The notes under the pieces are model-generated. The model did not search any database. It was given only the letters and a program-made list of their open reading frames with translations, and had not been told where the DNA came from. The translations under genes were made by a program, and so were the position numbers. A DNA stretch of 64,000 nt from Ilyonectria destructans (Eukaryota; Ascomycota; Sordariomycetes; Hypocreales; Nectriaceae): positions 682,001-746,000 of the forward strand of contig JAHEWK010000001.1 in assembly GCA_020740775.1 (NCBI GenBank). The letters run 5' to 3'. Each line of letters opens with the position of its first letter. Position 1 is the first letter of the stretch. Below are positions 35,200-44,934 of the stretch, piece after piece.

Positions 35200-36333
35200 A
35201 TGTCTCTTTCCGAGATATTCGCACCTGCTCCTGAGCCCAAGACTCCTCTGGGCCGCTATCGAGTTCTCTCGAGCAGCGCTGGTGTCCGCGTGTCACCTCT
35301 CTGCCTCGGCTCCATGTCGTTCGGGACGGCTTGGGCTGGAATGATGGGTAGCGTGGATGAGCAGGGCACCTTCAAACTCCTGGATGCGTTCGAGGATGCT
35401 GGTGGTAACTTTATTGATACAGCCAACGACTACCAAAACGAAGAATCGGAAATGTTTCTCGGAAACTGGATGAAAGCTCGCGGCAATCGGGACTTGATGT
35501 TCATCGCGACCAAATTCACAAATAATTACCGCATGCGGGATCTAGGCAAGGGCAAGACTGTCAACTACTCGGGAAATCACAAGAAGTCGCTGTTCCTATC
35601 CGTCGAAGCCTCAATGCGAAAGCTGCAGACACATTACATCGACCTCTTGTATGTTCACTGGTGGGATTGGACAACATCGATTGAGGAGCTCATGGACTCC
35701 CTCCATATCCTCGTTGAGCAGGGCAAGATACTGTACCTTGGCGCCTCGGACACTCCAGCGTGGGTTGTGTCAGCCGCCAACGTTTATGCCCGGGCACATG
35801 GCAAGACGCCTTTTTCTGTCTATCAGGGCCGCTGGAATGTCATGGTACGCGACTTTGAGCGAGACATTATACCCATGGCGCGTCAATTTGGCATGGCTCT
35901 GGTTCCCTGGGATGTATTGGGTGGAGGAAAGCTGCAAACCGAGACGCAGATTGAGGCCCGAAAGCAGGCAGGGGAGAGCCTTCGCGCGATGCGGGGACCG
36001 GACCAAACCGAAGATGAACGAAAGGCCAGCAAGGCGCTGGAGGAGGTTGCTGAGAAGGCTGGCGCCAGCAGTATCCAACAAGTCGCCCTGGCGTACGTGA
36101 TGCACAAGACGCGCAACGTTTTCCCACTAATCGGAGGACGCAAAGTCGAGCATTTGCATGACAACATCAAGGCATTGGACATTGAACTCAGCGATGAGCA
36201 GGTCAAGCATATTGAAAATGCCAAGCCATTTGATATTGGCTTCCCAATGTCCATGATTGGTGGCGATCCGAAGGAGACTGGCATCTCGCCCCCGCTCCTG
36301 AATGCCATCGCACCTTTGGCTTGGAAACGGTAG
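35200..36333 (+). CDS. aldo-keto reductase (aryl-alcohol / norsolorinic acid reductase type)
   Basis: Intronless frame of 377 residues from ATG 35200. Features in order: a beta-hairpin and strand with SPLCLGSMSFG (~30), FIDTANDYQNEESE with the catalytic Asp and Tyr (~70), IATKF with the catalytic Lys (~103), LLYVHWWDW with the catalytic His (~150), YQGRWNVMVRDFERDIIP (~210), VPWDVLGGGKL (~235) and the cofactor-binding IGGRKVEHL (~310). This is the TIM-barrel AKR subfamily that includes fungal aryl-alcohol dehydrogenases and NorA-like norsolorinic acid reductases, NADPH-dependent reductases of aldehydes or ketones. The substrate cannot be inferred. There is no polyketide synthase immediately beside it; the closest is about 5 kb away across a GH12 gene and a P450 relic. 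Confidence 0.92.
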   Translation: MSLSEIFAPAPEPKTPLGRYRVLSSSAGVRVSPLCLGSMSFGTAWAGMMGSVDEQGTFKLLDAFEDAGGNFIDTANDYQNEESEMFLGNWMKARGNRDLMFIATKFTNNYRMRDLGKGKTVNYSGNHKKSLFLSVEASMRKLQTHYIDLLYVHWWDWTTSIEELMDSLHILVEQGKILYLGASDTPAWVVSAANVYARAHGKTPFSVYQGRWNVMVRDFERDIIPMARQFGMALVPWDVLGGGKLQTETQIEARKQAGESLRAMRGPDQTEDERKASKALEEVAEKAGASSIQQVALAYVMHKTRNVFPLIGGRKVEHLHDNIKALDIELSDEQVKHIENAKPFDIGFPMSMIGGDPKETGISPPLLNAIAPLAWKR

Positions 36334-36792
36334 GGAGGCATTCCTCCGAGGCATCAAGAGCTGAGACCTCACGCTACGCAGTACCAGTGATGGATGGTGA
36401 TCGCAAGGCTTCGTTCCTTCGGCTTCAGATACATAAGTTGTCCTATACTGCTAGTTTAGGGGAATGACTCTGGTTATCAGGAATGGTGAAGTGATGTTTC
36501 TCCAGCCCTCATTGAAATTGCGGTTCAGTCGTGACATGTTAACAGCAATGCAACCATTGAGGCACTAATGACCGCAATAATTACTTTCTATATTCAAACA
36601 CTGCTACATATGTGATAATATGGAACGAATGTTCGCCGAACTTTGACGAGATTGCTATAGCCTTCAATTAACGACATTGTCATCCTCAAGTACCTAGCAA
36701 ACTAAACCTGATCTCTGTTCATCCTACTGATTTTTCTATGCTGTCCACAATCTCCAAACTAATCACCTAGAAGATCTAGATCTCATTAGGTA
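36334..36792. other. 3' intergenic region between convergent AKR and SDR genes
   Basis: About 460 bp lying between the 3' ends of two convergent genes; no coding or repeat feature seen. Confidence 0.5.
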
Positions 36793-37695
36793 TCATCCCT
36801 CAAGCTCATCTTGAATCCAATTAAACAGTTTCTCTTGCAGCTCTCGATCCTTGCTGACTTTGGAGCCTTTCCCAGCCAATCCAATGGGGCCGTAGAATTC
36901 ACCTGCCTTGGCGTCTGGACTCACAGCTGCCCAGAGCTGAGACAGTGCGCCTTGTTCAACAGGCGTAGCAAATAAACCGATGGCCACGTTCAGGAAGGGT
37001 TTGAGGAACATTCCAGTTGAGTTGTGGTGCAGGTTTGTGGCCACCATGCCTGGGTGGACGCTGATGAACTTGACATCCTGGTGTCGCTCAGCCATAGCAG
37101 TAGTATAATGCACATTGGCCAGTTTTGATACTGCGTACCGGGCTGTGGTGTTGCGGTTTGACATCATTGTCTTGAGTTCTGCAAACGGATACACATCACT
37201 CGGCGCGACTCGTTCCGAGGCCGAAGATAGCATGACAACGCGTGTCTGTGGGTTGATCTGGGACGTTTTTTGTAGTACCGGAAGAAGGAGTTGGGAAAAC
37301 AGGGCTGGGCCCATAACATTTGTTCCAAATTGAATTTCGTAACCTTCCTCAGTGAGGCCCTCGGGCGTCATCATAATACCAGCATTGTTGATCAGGATGT
37401 CAAGTCGTGATTCGGATCGAGTAAAGTCCTCAGCAGCGCCCCGGACGCTTGCGAAAGAAGATAGGTCCAGGTGAAGAAAGGAGATGGGGGAGGCGTTGGG
37501 GTTCGATTTCTTTAATTGCTCGATGGCTGCCTCGGCCTTCTCTTGAGACCGAGCGGCGAGGTAGATGCGCGCTGGGCTGTGCTGGCTAAGTTGCCTGATC
37601 GTCTCCAGGCCTAGACCAGCATTGCCTCCAGTGACGATGATAACCTGTCCGGTGAGGTCAGGGATGTCCTCGGATCGAAAACGAACGCCTGGCAT
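36793..37695 (-). CDS. short-chain dehydrogenase/reductase, WWOX/retinol-dehydrogenase-like
   Basis: Intronless; ATG 37695 (MPGVRF) gives 300 residues, and an in-frame ATG at 37761 would add 22 Ser/Thr-rich residues unlike an SDR N-terminus. Motifs: VTGGNAGLG (nucleotide binding, ~25), LDLSSFASV (the D-L segment, ~75), LINNAGIM (~102), VVMLSSAS (catalytic Ser, ~158) and YAVSKLANV (catalytic Tyr/Lys, ~192), then the HPGMV segment. It is a soluble NAD(P)-dependent oxidoreductase of unknown substrate. It is divergent from the bZIP gene at 38060, with a 365-bp shared promoter region containing a 14-bp direct repeat, so co-regulation is possible. Confidence 0.92.
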   Translation of the reverse strand: MPGVRFRSEDIPDLTGQVIIVTGGNAGLGLETIRQLSQHSPARIYLAARSQEKAEAAIEQLKKSNPNASPISFLHLDLSSFASVRGAAEDFTRSESRLDILINNAGIMMTPEGLTEEGYEIQFGTNVMGPALFSQLLLPVLQKTSQINPQTRVVMLSSASERVAPSDVYPFAELKTMMSNRNTTARYAVSKLANVHYTTAMAERHQDVKFISVHPGMVATNLHHNSTGMFLKPFLNVAIGLFATPVEQGALSQLWAAVSPDAKAGEFYGPIGLAGKGSKVSKDRELQEKLFNWIQDELEG

Positions 37696-37927
37696 GGTTG
37701 TGGCTGTAATGTCGGAGGTTGAAAATGTGAAAGTTGAGGAGACTCGAAGGGACGAATGCAAGAATAGCCATTCAGTCCCGGGAAAAGAGGTGGTAATTTA
37801 TACCAAGCTTCGAAACGAAGGGATACCTACCATCGAGCTCGGCCATTAAGTATATCCCGTCCGTCGTGGCAGTTACCGGCCTTAGCACCGGTCGAGCGTA
37901 ACGCGATGGCGGGTCCTTGCAAGGGGA

Positions 37928-37998
37928 TAAGCAGAGTGCATTAGTGGAAAGCTCCACACACACGCCGCCACAGTGACAGAGGGGTAAGCAGAGTGCAT
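37928..37998. repeat. pair of identical 14-bp direct repeats in a divergent promoter
   Basis: TAAGCAGAGTGCAT occurs at 37928-37941 and again at 37985-37998, a 57-bp offset, in the region between the divergent SDR and bZIP genes. Identical direct repeats in a short promoter may be binding sites of one regulator; function is inference. Confidence 0.55.
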
Positions 37999-38059
37999 AT
38001 AACCTTGCGGCTGTCCCGGTTGAGACTTTGATTGCTCTGTTTCCACCACAATCAGAGCC

Positions 38060-38994
38060 ATGACGACTGACCTTCGAGAAGCATGGGATCAGGGGGACGA
38101 TTGGACGGGTGTCACAAGTGCCCAAGAGAGGAGGAAGCGGCAAAATCGCCTCCATCAGAGAGCTCACCGTGGGTTCGGCCTTGTGAACACTGCAACTGCG
38201 TGTACTGATCCAAAGCAGGCAAGAAACGACATTTGAAGGCGTTCCAGACTCCAAAGGAAGATACCGCCAAGTCCAACACAGAAACTACCGATGGAGCCCA
38301 TTTGAATCCACTCAGTTTGCAGTTTGCTGGCGCTCAAGGCCCTCGTTCGACATGGCCTGTTTCCAAGCTTGACCACCCCCCAATCTTTTTGCAAGTCATC
38401 GAGTGCATGGGGCGTTCTCAGCAAGTCCTGGACTTTTTCCAGAAAGCCTATCTTCATTGGAGCCTCAACACCCCGATCCCCCGTGAGCTGCCGACGCTCA
38501 GCCGCCTCAATGCCTTCAGCGCTTTGATCAGGAACGCCTCGATACTCCAAATCCCTGTCGAGTGTCTGGAGACGGACGATTGCAGCTCACCATTCGGCTT
38601 GCATGAACCAATGCGACACAACGAGCCCTTGGAGTTCCCCGTCCATCTTTGCCCGACGGCCTTGCAGCGAACTGTTGCGCATCATGCCTGGCTCGATCTG
38701 TTTCCCTTCCCTGGTTTGAGAAACAATATCCTGCAAGGCATCGAGGCAGGGAAGTATGACGAGGATCACTTGTGCGAAGAGCTGTGCTGTGACTTGTTAA
38801 ATCTGGACGCCAAGTCAACTGCATCTGTTATGATTTGGGGTGATTCTTGGGATGCAAGGGGCTGGGAATTTAGCGCAGATTTCTGTGAAAAATGGAGTCT
38901 GCTGTTGGAAGGATGTTCTGAAATCTTGCAGGCAACAAATCACTGGCGAGAGAAGAGAGGGGCGATGAAGATTGACTTTATCCTTGATTCGTAA
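38060..38994 (+). CDS. bZIP-type transcription factor with C-terminal DUF3425 domain
   Basis: Exons 38060-38168 and 38219-38994 give 294 residues. The 50-nt intron (GTGGGT donor, TACTGAT branch, GCAG acceptor) splits the basic region; without splicing a stop follows. The N-terminal basic region reads ERRKRQNRLHQRAHRKKRH with the bZIP spacing N-x7-R. No full leucine zipper follows, as is common for this fungal group. The C-terminal half is a DUF3425 domain: HHAWLDLFPFPGLRNNIL, CDLLNLD, MIWGDSWDARGWEFS and the end KWSLLLEGCSEILQATNHWR. Family knowledge: nuclear DNA-binding regulators, often near secondary-metabolism or stress genes. It may regulate the divergent SDR, but target genes cannot be read here. 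Confidence 0.88.
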
Positions 38995-39546
38995 ATACCC
39001 AGGATAATCATGCTAAACACTCGGCCATTCAAGCTTGCTTTGACGAGCGATGTCTCCGCTAACCCGATTGCTCTGATCCGTTTCAATGATGGAGGGCTAC
39101 TACCTTGGCGTCCAGCAGCGGAACCACGTTGGACCGCGTTTGTTCCATCGGAGCTGCGACTCGGCGATGACCTTAGTGCGAACCTTCAAATCATCTAGGT
39201 AGATCGACGTGGGGCGCAGGGTTGGCGTATTGGCTTGCAATACGCCTTGACATGAAGTGGGTGGCGTCAGCCATCGCGAGCCATCGCGAGCAACCATCTC
39301 ATTGCCGGGATTGCTCATTTCGGTGTATCCGGTAACACAAGAGGGCACTTGTGAGGCGAGACAAAATTAGAGGCGAACAGTCAATATTTTCTCCTGCATC
39401 CTGCTTACACCCCAGTCGGTCGGCCAGGGAGTAACCGGGTATTTTATTGTATGATGCCCTGGGGCTGATGCGGTCCTATAAACCCCCAATCTCGCCTGCA
39501 GTAAGACCGGTTTCCCTTCCACTATTTGCAAGACATTGAATCAAAT
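38995..39546. other. intergenic region
   Basis: 550 bp between two co-directional genes. A short tandem duplication (AGCCATCGCG twice) lies near 39270-39290. No gene recognised; the right part should be the promoter of the next gene. Confidence 0.45.
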
Positions 39547-40369
39547 ATGCATCTCATTCTCACCGGCGCGACAGGTCTCGTCGGCTCTGGCGTTCTCCAA
39601 GCCATGCTAGCGTCGAAAGAGATCTCTAAGGTTTCGATTCTCAGTCGGCGAGCGGTTCCCGCCGCATCCAACAACCCAAAGGTGAACGTCATTATCCACC
39701 AAGATTTTGAGAATTATGAGCCGCAAGTTCTCAGCCAGCTCCAAGGAGCCAACGGTGTGGTTTGGGCTTTGGGTATTAGCGCTCTGAAAGTTACAAAAGA
39801 GTCAGTCTGACCACCCCATTTTAATACACCGCGTAGCCTTCGTGACTCGAGCTCACTCTACGCATAGGGATTACGTCAAGATTACGAGAGATTGGCCTCT
39901 GGCTTCGGCTAAAGGTTTCGCAGACCTTGCTCCTGATGGTCAAGCCTTTCGATTTATCTATGTCTCTGGCGGAGGCGCAACGCAAAATCCCAACTTTTTT
40001 ACCGCTTTTTACGGTCGGGTCAAAGGTGAAACTGAAACGCTCTTGTCAAGTTTGCGTACTCCTCGTCTCCATATCGAGTCTGTACGCCCAGCCGGTGTAG
40101 ACGCTTTTGATCACGATGCCATTAAGCCATTCATCCCCAATCCTGGCCTTGCGTATAGGATCATGGGCGTCTTTCTGGGACCATTATTCCGGACTCTGAT
40201 TCCTTTCTTACACAGTCCTACTGAGCCACTTGGAAAGTTCTTGGTGGGTATGGCGGTGGGTAAATACGACCAAGACTTGGATGCAGGTGGAAAGGGCATT
40301 ACTACATTGCCGGGTGGGCTAAGAGTATTGGATAACTGGGCCTTTCGAAGGCTTTGCGGGCTGCCTTAG
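39547..40369 (+). CDS. NAD(P)-binding Rossmann-fold protein (atypical extended SDR, FMP52/HTATIP2-like)
   Basis: Exons 39547-39800 and 39868-40369 give 251 residues. The intron has a GTCAGT donor and CATAG acceptor and joins TKE to DYVKITRDW in phase. The N-terminus MHLILTGATGLVGSGVLQ is a dinucleotide-binding GxxGxxG motif; FIYVSGGGAT in the middle and FYGRVKGETE match the serine and YxxxK regions of the atypical SDRs. The C-terminal part contains a hydrophobic segment (GVFLGPLFRTLIPFL) that may contact membrane. The relatives I can name are short NAD(P)-binding proteins of the FMP52/TIP30 type whose reactions are poorly known. Confidence 0.8.
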
Positions 40370-40780
40370 CCGCATATGAGAGACAGGGCGCGCCGAAGTT
40401 TAACAAAATACGCACGCACGCTGGTGCGCGCGATTTTTGGTTTCTCGGATTTCGTTATGTTGTATGCTTTTCATGCGTGTAGCTACGGAGTCACTTTAGG
40501 ATTGTATCTCTCATTTCAACTTACGGAGCTTTATTTCCATTCGTATACAGGTGTCCTCACTCATCTTCACTTGCATGTACTATAATTAGATGTATGCATA
40601 AATCCAGATAGCTCGATTTGTAACAAAATGTTCTCACTGATTCGACAACATGCCATGTATCTGTGGGAAGTACCGCAATCCACGCTTGAGAAAATTGTAT
40701 ACTAATTACAATTTTCGCATCACTGTGACATGGACTGCACTAGAGCAGGCAGATGGTGTACTTTGAGATGGTCTAGGGTA
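40370..40780. other. intergenic region before the transposon
   Basis: About 410 bp without a recognised gene, ending at the target-site duplication of the MULE. Confidence 0.5.
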
Positions 40781-40788
40781 CTTGTAAA
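40781..40788 (+). repeat. left target-site duplication CTTGTAAA
   Basis: The 8-bp sequence CTTGTAAA directly abuts the left terminal inverted repeat and is repeated exactly at 43827-43834 on the right, as expected for a MULE insertion. Confidence 0.9.
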
Positions 40789-40903
40789 GAGTATTGCTAT
40801 TCGCACAACCCTCTATTGCTAATCGCACAACCCTTTCTCACGTGACCATATTTTTCGCCCCGCATTCAGCGTCTTCCCCGCTGCACACCAAATTTACAGT
40901 GTA
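40789..40903 (+). repeat. left terminal inverted repeat of the MULE
   Basis: Matches the reverse complement of 43711-43826 with a few mismatches and single-base gaps. It contains two near-identical tandem copies of ATTGCTATTCGCACAACCCT, a common arrangement of transposase-binding subrepeats. Confidence 0.9.
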
Positions 40904-41064
40904 CGTCGGGGAACGCCCTGAATTACAGGGCAAAATCCCCTGCAGCCATCTAGCCTTTAGGCACCAGCGCCGACCAAAGCTCCCACCAACGCACACCAAA
41001 GCAACTATCACAGCTTTGATCACACTTTCTTTGCCTCTGCGCATCATTTTCTTCCGCGATCATC

Positions 41065-43565
41065 ATGGACGAGCCTCTAGGGGATCTTGATGCTGCTGCC
41101 GACACGCAGATACCAGCGCCTCCGCCGTCAGTGTCCTACAACTCATTTGACGAGCTTTTCAGCTTCCTCCAGACGTTCTGCCGCGACAACGGTGCCGCCC
41201 TCGTCAAGAAGTCAAGTGCTAAGAAGCAGGAAGTCAACGGAGCCCTCATTCCAACCTATATTGTTCTCATCTGCGACCGCGGCAGCAATTGCCCTTCCGT
41301 TTCCACTGGCCTTCGACAGACAGCTACTGTGAAGACCGACTGCCCGTTCAAAATCACCGCCAAAACCTCTAAGAAGCTCAACTAGAAATGGATCTACGAA
41401 GTGGTCAACTGTCAGCACAATCACGGCCCCTCTGAAGACCCGTCGGCACACGTTGCCCATCGAAAACGCACCCTGCCACAACATCAGCTCGAGAAATCAC
41501 TTTCCAAGCATCGATCTCTTGCTGCCCGCGAGATGGGTGAGATCCTTCGAGATATGCCCAACGAGCCGTCCTTCTTCAAATAAAAAGACATCTATAATGA
41601 CCGTCAGAAGCTGAAGTAGGTATCCCTTGGCGGTCTGACCGCGACCCAGGCTTGGATTGGGCAGCTGCAATCGCACAACCTTAAGCATTTCGTCAAGTAC
41701 GATCCCGGGAATAAGGTTGAAGCTGTTTTTTGGACTTATCCTTGGTGTGAGATGATGTGGAAGAGATTTCCTCAGGTCCTTGGTCTTGATAATACGTACA
41801 AGACGAATAGGTTCAAGATGTATCTCTTCCAGGTGACCGGCATCACGGATCAGAAGTCTGTTGTGAACCTCGGCTTTGGCCTTATCAATACTGAGAAAGA
41901 GGAGGGTTTCCTGTGGCTCTGTGAGCAACTCGACAGCTTCCGGCAGACCCTACACGTTGCGGCGCCTTCTGTTGTCATCACTGACAAGGAAATGGCACTG
42001 AAAAACGCCCTTTCTCGTGTTTTTCCGGACGCGCAGCAGCAGCTCTGCGTTTTTCACATCAACGCCAATGTCAGGGCGAAAATCGCGAGCCGCTGGAAGG
42101 ACCCTACCTCTACCGGTGGCGACGATACTGATGATGATAGTGACCGCGATGAGGCATCTACAGATGACAACACAACTGCTGCTTGGGCTGCTACACAACG
42201 TGAGCTCGAGGGCGAGGGCGAGGGCGAGGGCATCGCTACGCCGGCGCCGCTGCCTTCTGACGAGTTATCCCGCGATGGTATGTTTTCTGCCTGGCAGAGC
42301 GTTGTTTTTGCTGCCAAAGAAGATGACTTCCAGGGAGCCTGGGCCTCGATGATACGCACATACAATCCACAGCAAAATAAGATCCTTCAGTACATTTCCA
42401 AGGAGTATATGCCTTGGCGGGAACAATAGGCAAAATGCTACATCAGCCGCTATCGCAACTTTGGCCAGCGGGTCAACAGCCCCGTTGAGACCGCCCATAA
42501 GGATGTGAAGTCGTACCTAGTTACAGGTACCGGCGATCTCTTCCATCTTCACTCAGCTATCATACTAATGCTAGAGCGAAAGGAGCGTGACTACAACCAA
42601 AAGGCAGCTGAGATGATGATGAGGCAGCGGCGTAAGTACATCGGGCGGGAATGGCTTGGTGAGTTACCTATATAAATCTCCTATGCTGCTGTCGATCTTC
42701 TTGCTGGGCAGTATCGATTTGCCGCTGCAGCTATTCCCTCGCGACCCCAGCCCGAGCCGCTACGTGTATGTACGGGCAACTTCACACAGCAATACAGCCT
42801 TCCCTGCAGTCACGATATCTTCAGGGCCTTAGTTGCCGGGGAGTCATTGAAGAAGGAAGCAATTCATCCGCGCTGGTGGCTTCAGAAGCCCTTGGTAGGA
42901 ATTCCCTCTATTTCTATGTGAATTTTGCTGACTTTTACCTCTAGGATCTCGAAGAGCCACTGTTACGTATCCGCGACCCCGATGTCGTCGCCAACCTCCG
43001 CGGCAGGCCCCGACTTCCTGTCAATAAGAAGCTTACGATCCCGAATACCCTCACCGCGACCCCTGCCGTGACCTCGACCGCAGCCTCTATCGCGACCCCT
43101 ACCCCTACGGCAACCGCGACCGCGACCGCGATCCCTACCCAAAGACCCTCGAGGCAGCCTCGTCAGAACCCGCAGTCAACGCGGCGATTGAACCCAAGCG
43201 TGCGCCGCACACTCTCGCAGTCGGAAATAGAGACTCAAAGCAGTCAGCCGTCCCGACGGCCGTCGACACCAAGATCGCGAGGCCCTACAAACGCCACCGG
43301 CCGGGGAACTAGAGGAGGACGGGGACGGGGCAGAGGCAGGGGGGGCAGGGCAGCGGCAGCAGCTTCAGCAGCATCAGCCGCGCCGGCGTCCTCAGCAGCG
43401 GAGGAAGTCATCCCGGCGACGCAGCCGGGGCCCTCACAACAGCCCTCGCGGCCGCCCTCACAGCCGTCACAGCGGCCGGGGCCCTCACAACAGCCCTCGC
43501 GGCCCTCACAGCAGCCGGGGCGGCTGCAGCTACAGTGGCAGCCTCAATGGCAGCCGCCGGAGTAA
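41065..43565 (+). pseudogene. MULE/FAR1-type transposase with five in-frame stops
   Basis: One reading frame runs from ATG 41065 to 42894, then across a 50-nt intron (42895-42944, GTAGGA..CTAG) to TAA 43565, 817 codons. It is interrupted at 41383, 41581, 41617, 42427 and 42673. Domains: an N-terminal FAR1-like DNA-binding part (CPFKITAKTSK ... WIYEVVNCQHNHGPSE), the MULE transposase core (FPQVLGLDNTYKTNRFKMYL, VVITDKEMALKNAL, CVFHINANVRAKI), a SWIM-type zinc motif (CTGNFTQQYSLPCSH) and a low-complexity basic, Pro/Ser/Gln/Ala-rich tail. No frameshift is needed. All five stops are TAG or TAA where CAG or CAA (Gln) would fit, that is single C-to-T changes in CpA, as expected from RIP or deamination. 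It is probably inactive. Confidence 0.88.
43425..43504 (+). repeat. 29-bp GC-rich direct repeat in the transposase tail
   Basis: A 29-bp unit beginning CCGGGGCCCTCACAACAGCC occurs at 43425-43453 and 43476-43504, with shorter CCTCACAGCC-type copies between and after, encoding a Pro/Ser/Gln-rich stretch. Confidence 0.7.
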
Positions 43566-43710
43566 CAGCCGGGCCGCTCAAAGTTACGAACTTCACGGGG
43601 AAACCTCGGAGATGCGTTATTTGAACGATTTGAAGGCAGCCGGGCTCGCGGGCTCTTGCGTTATCTTGGTAGCTGTAAAATTCACCTGTTGTTCATGACG
43701 TTCTTTGACT

Positions 43711-43826
43711 TACACTGTAAATTTGGTGTGCAGCGGGGAAGATCCGAAATGCGGGGCGAAAAAATTGTGATCACGTGGAAAAGGTTGTGCGATTAGCAAT
43801 AGAGGGTTGTGCGAATAGCAATACTC
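43711..43826 (-). repeat. right terminal inverted repeat of the MULE
   Basis: Reverse-complement partner of 40789-40903; the outermost 40 or so bases match without mismatch, inner bases differ at several positions. Confidence 0.9.
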
Positions 43827-43834
43827 CTTGTAAA
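43827..43834 (+). repeat. right target-site duplication CTTGTAAA
   Basis: Exact copy of 40781-40788, adjacent to the right terminal inverted repeat. Confidence 0.9.
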
Positions 43835-44934
43835 TGGCTTTGGAAGGTCGTTCATAAAGGGTCATGTACAGTGAGATGTGAAAGGTGGTGTTCAGCAGTC
43901 GCTACCAGTGCGGTCCCCTAAAAATTACGGTGGCCACGTTCCCCCCTCCAGGGCTTGCTGCCCTCAAGTATGGGTCACATCTTGGCCCCAAGGTGGGTTC
44001 AACAATGGCTGTTAAAGTGCCCTCTACGAGACAAACTAGCCCCACAGCTCGGGCAAGAGAAGGGCTGGGAATCTGGCCAATGTGTTTATAGGGGGGTATT
44101 CCTAGAGCTTCCACAATAGAAACGACCGATCCTTAGAGACTCTGACTTGACGGATGTAGCGAATGTAGCTGCAGTTCAATTCGCCATGCCTACCCTATAG
44201 CCGTTACAGGAAAATGGATTTGGCCAACCCCAACCAAATCTCAATTACAAGTAGCTTCAAGATACTAGAGATAGTTTACATTGTAGGATGAACTAATCAG
44301 CTCATAATACTGTGTCAATACGTGTGAATAAAAGCTGATTTCTGGCACCCAATATTTCACGACTTCATGGATCTAGACATCACAATCCAGACTAATTGGG
44401 GCTATTTGCGATTTCTTAGAGCCAGAGCTTTTCGGTATATTCCGTATCCATAAAATCACCCAGGTCAACTAACACAGCGATACAAACTTAAGTGACCCCT
44501 GCATCCTGTGATAACAGAGGAGGTCGAGTCCTCGTTTGTTGATACGAGCAAAGGTGGATCACCAGACCCTGCTTTGTATTTTGTACCTCGACCGGGGTTA
44601 AAGGATCAAATCTTGGCAGCGTGGAGCAAGGATCCGCGGCAATAGGACATTGGTAGAGGCTTCAGCCTCACCAGGCAGCCCCATTATTCCCATTATTCCC
44701 TCTGGGTGGTACCACCAAGCCGTGATATTTCCCACAGCTGCGTAAGCTAGCAACCACCAACCTCCCACCGTCACATCTCGACGAGCCATTGCGAATCTGC
44801 ACCCACCTCCTGCATCAGACTGTTCAGACACTTGCCTGTCTTGTCTGTCTCTCGGCCGGACCGTTCCGTCTTCCAAATCGCCTCAACTGCACCACTTCTC
44901 CAACTTCTGCGTTCCTCACCGTCGGAGACCGAAA
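43835..44934. other. intergenic region upstream of the hydrolase gene
   Basis: 1.1 kb without a recognised gene. A short tandem duplication (CCCATTATT twice) lies near 44680-44700. The last 150 bp are CT-rich on the plus strand, typical of a fungal 5' leader. Confidence 0.5.

Larger units (their letters stand above)
40789..43826 (+). mobile_element. complete Mutator-like element (MULE), 3038 bp
   Basis: The element is bounded by terminal inverted repeats of about 115 bp (40789-40903 and 43711-43826) that begin GAGTATTGCTATTCGC and end GCGAATAGCAATACTC, flanked by an exact 8-bp duplication CTTGTAAA. It carries one transposase gene on the plus strand. Size, long TIRs, 8-bp duplication and the transposase type fit fungal MULEs such as the Hop group (family knowledge). 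The exact target-site duplication suggests a fairly recent insertion, while the transposase has five stop codons. Confidence 0.93.

Noticed and set aside
43068..43565. Independent Ala/Pro/Gln-rich protein gene
   Set aside because: It is the second exon of the MULE transposase, in phase after the 42895-42944 intron.
44598..44876. 92-codon minus-strand frame upstream of the hydrolase
   Set aside because: No recognisable motif; lies in the CT-rich leader region of the hydrolase gene.
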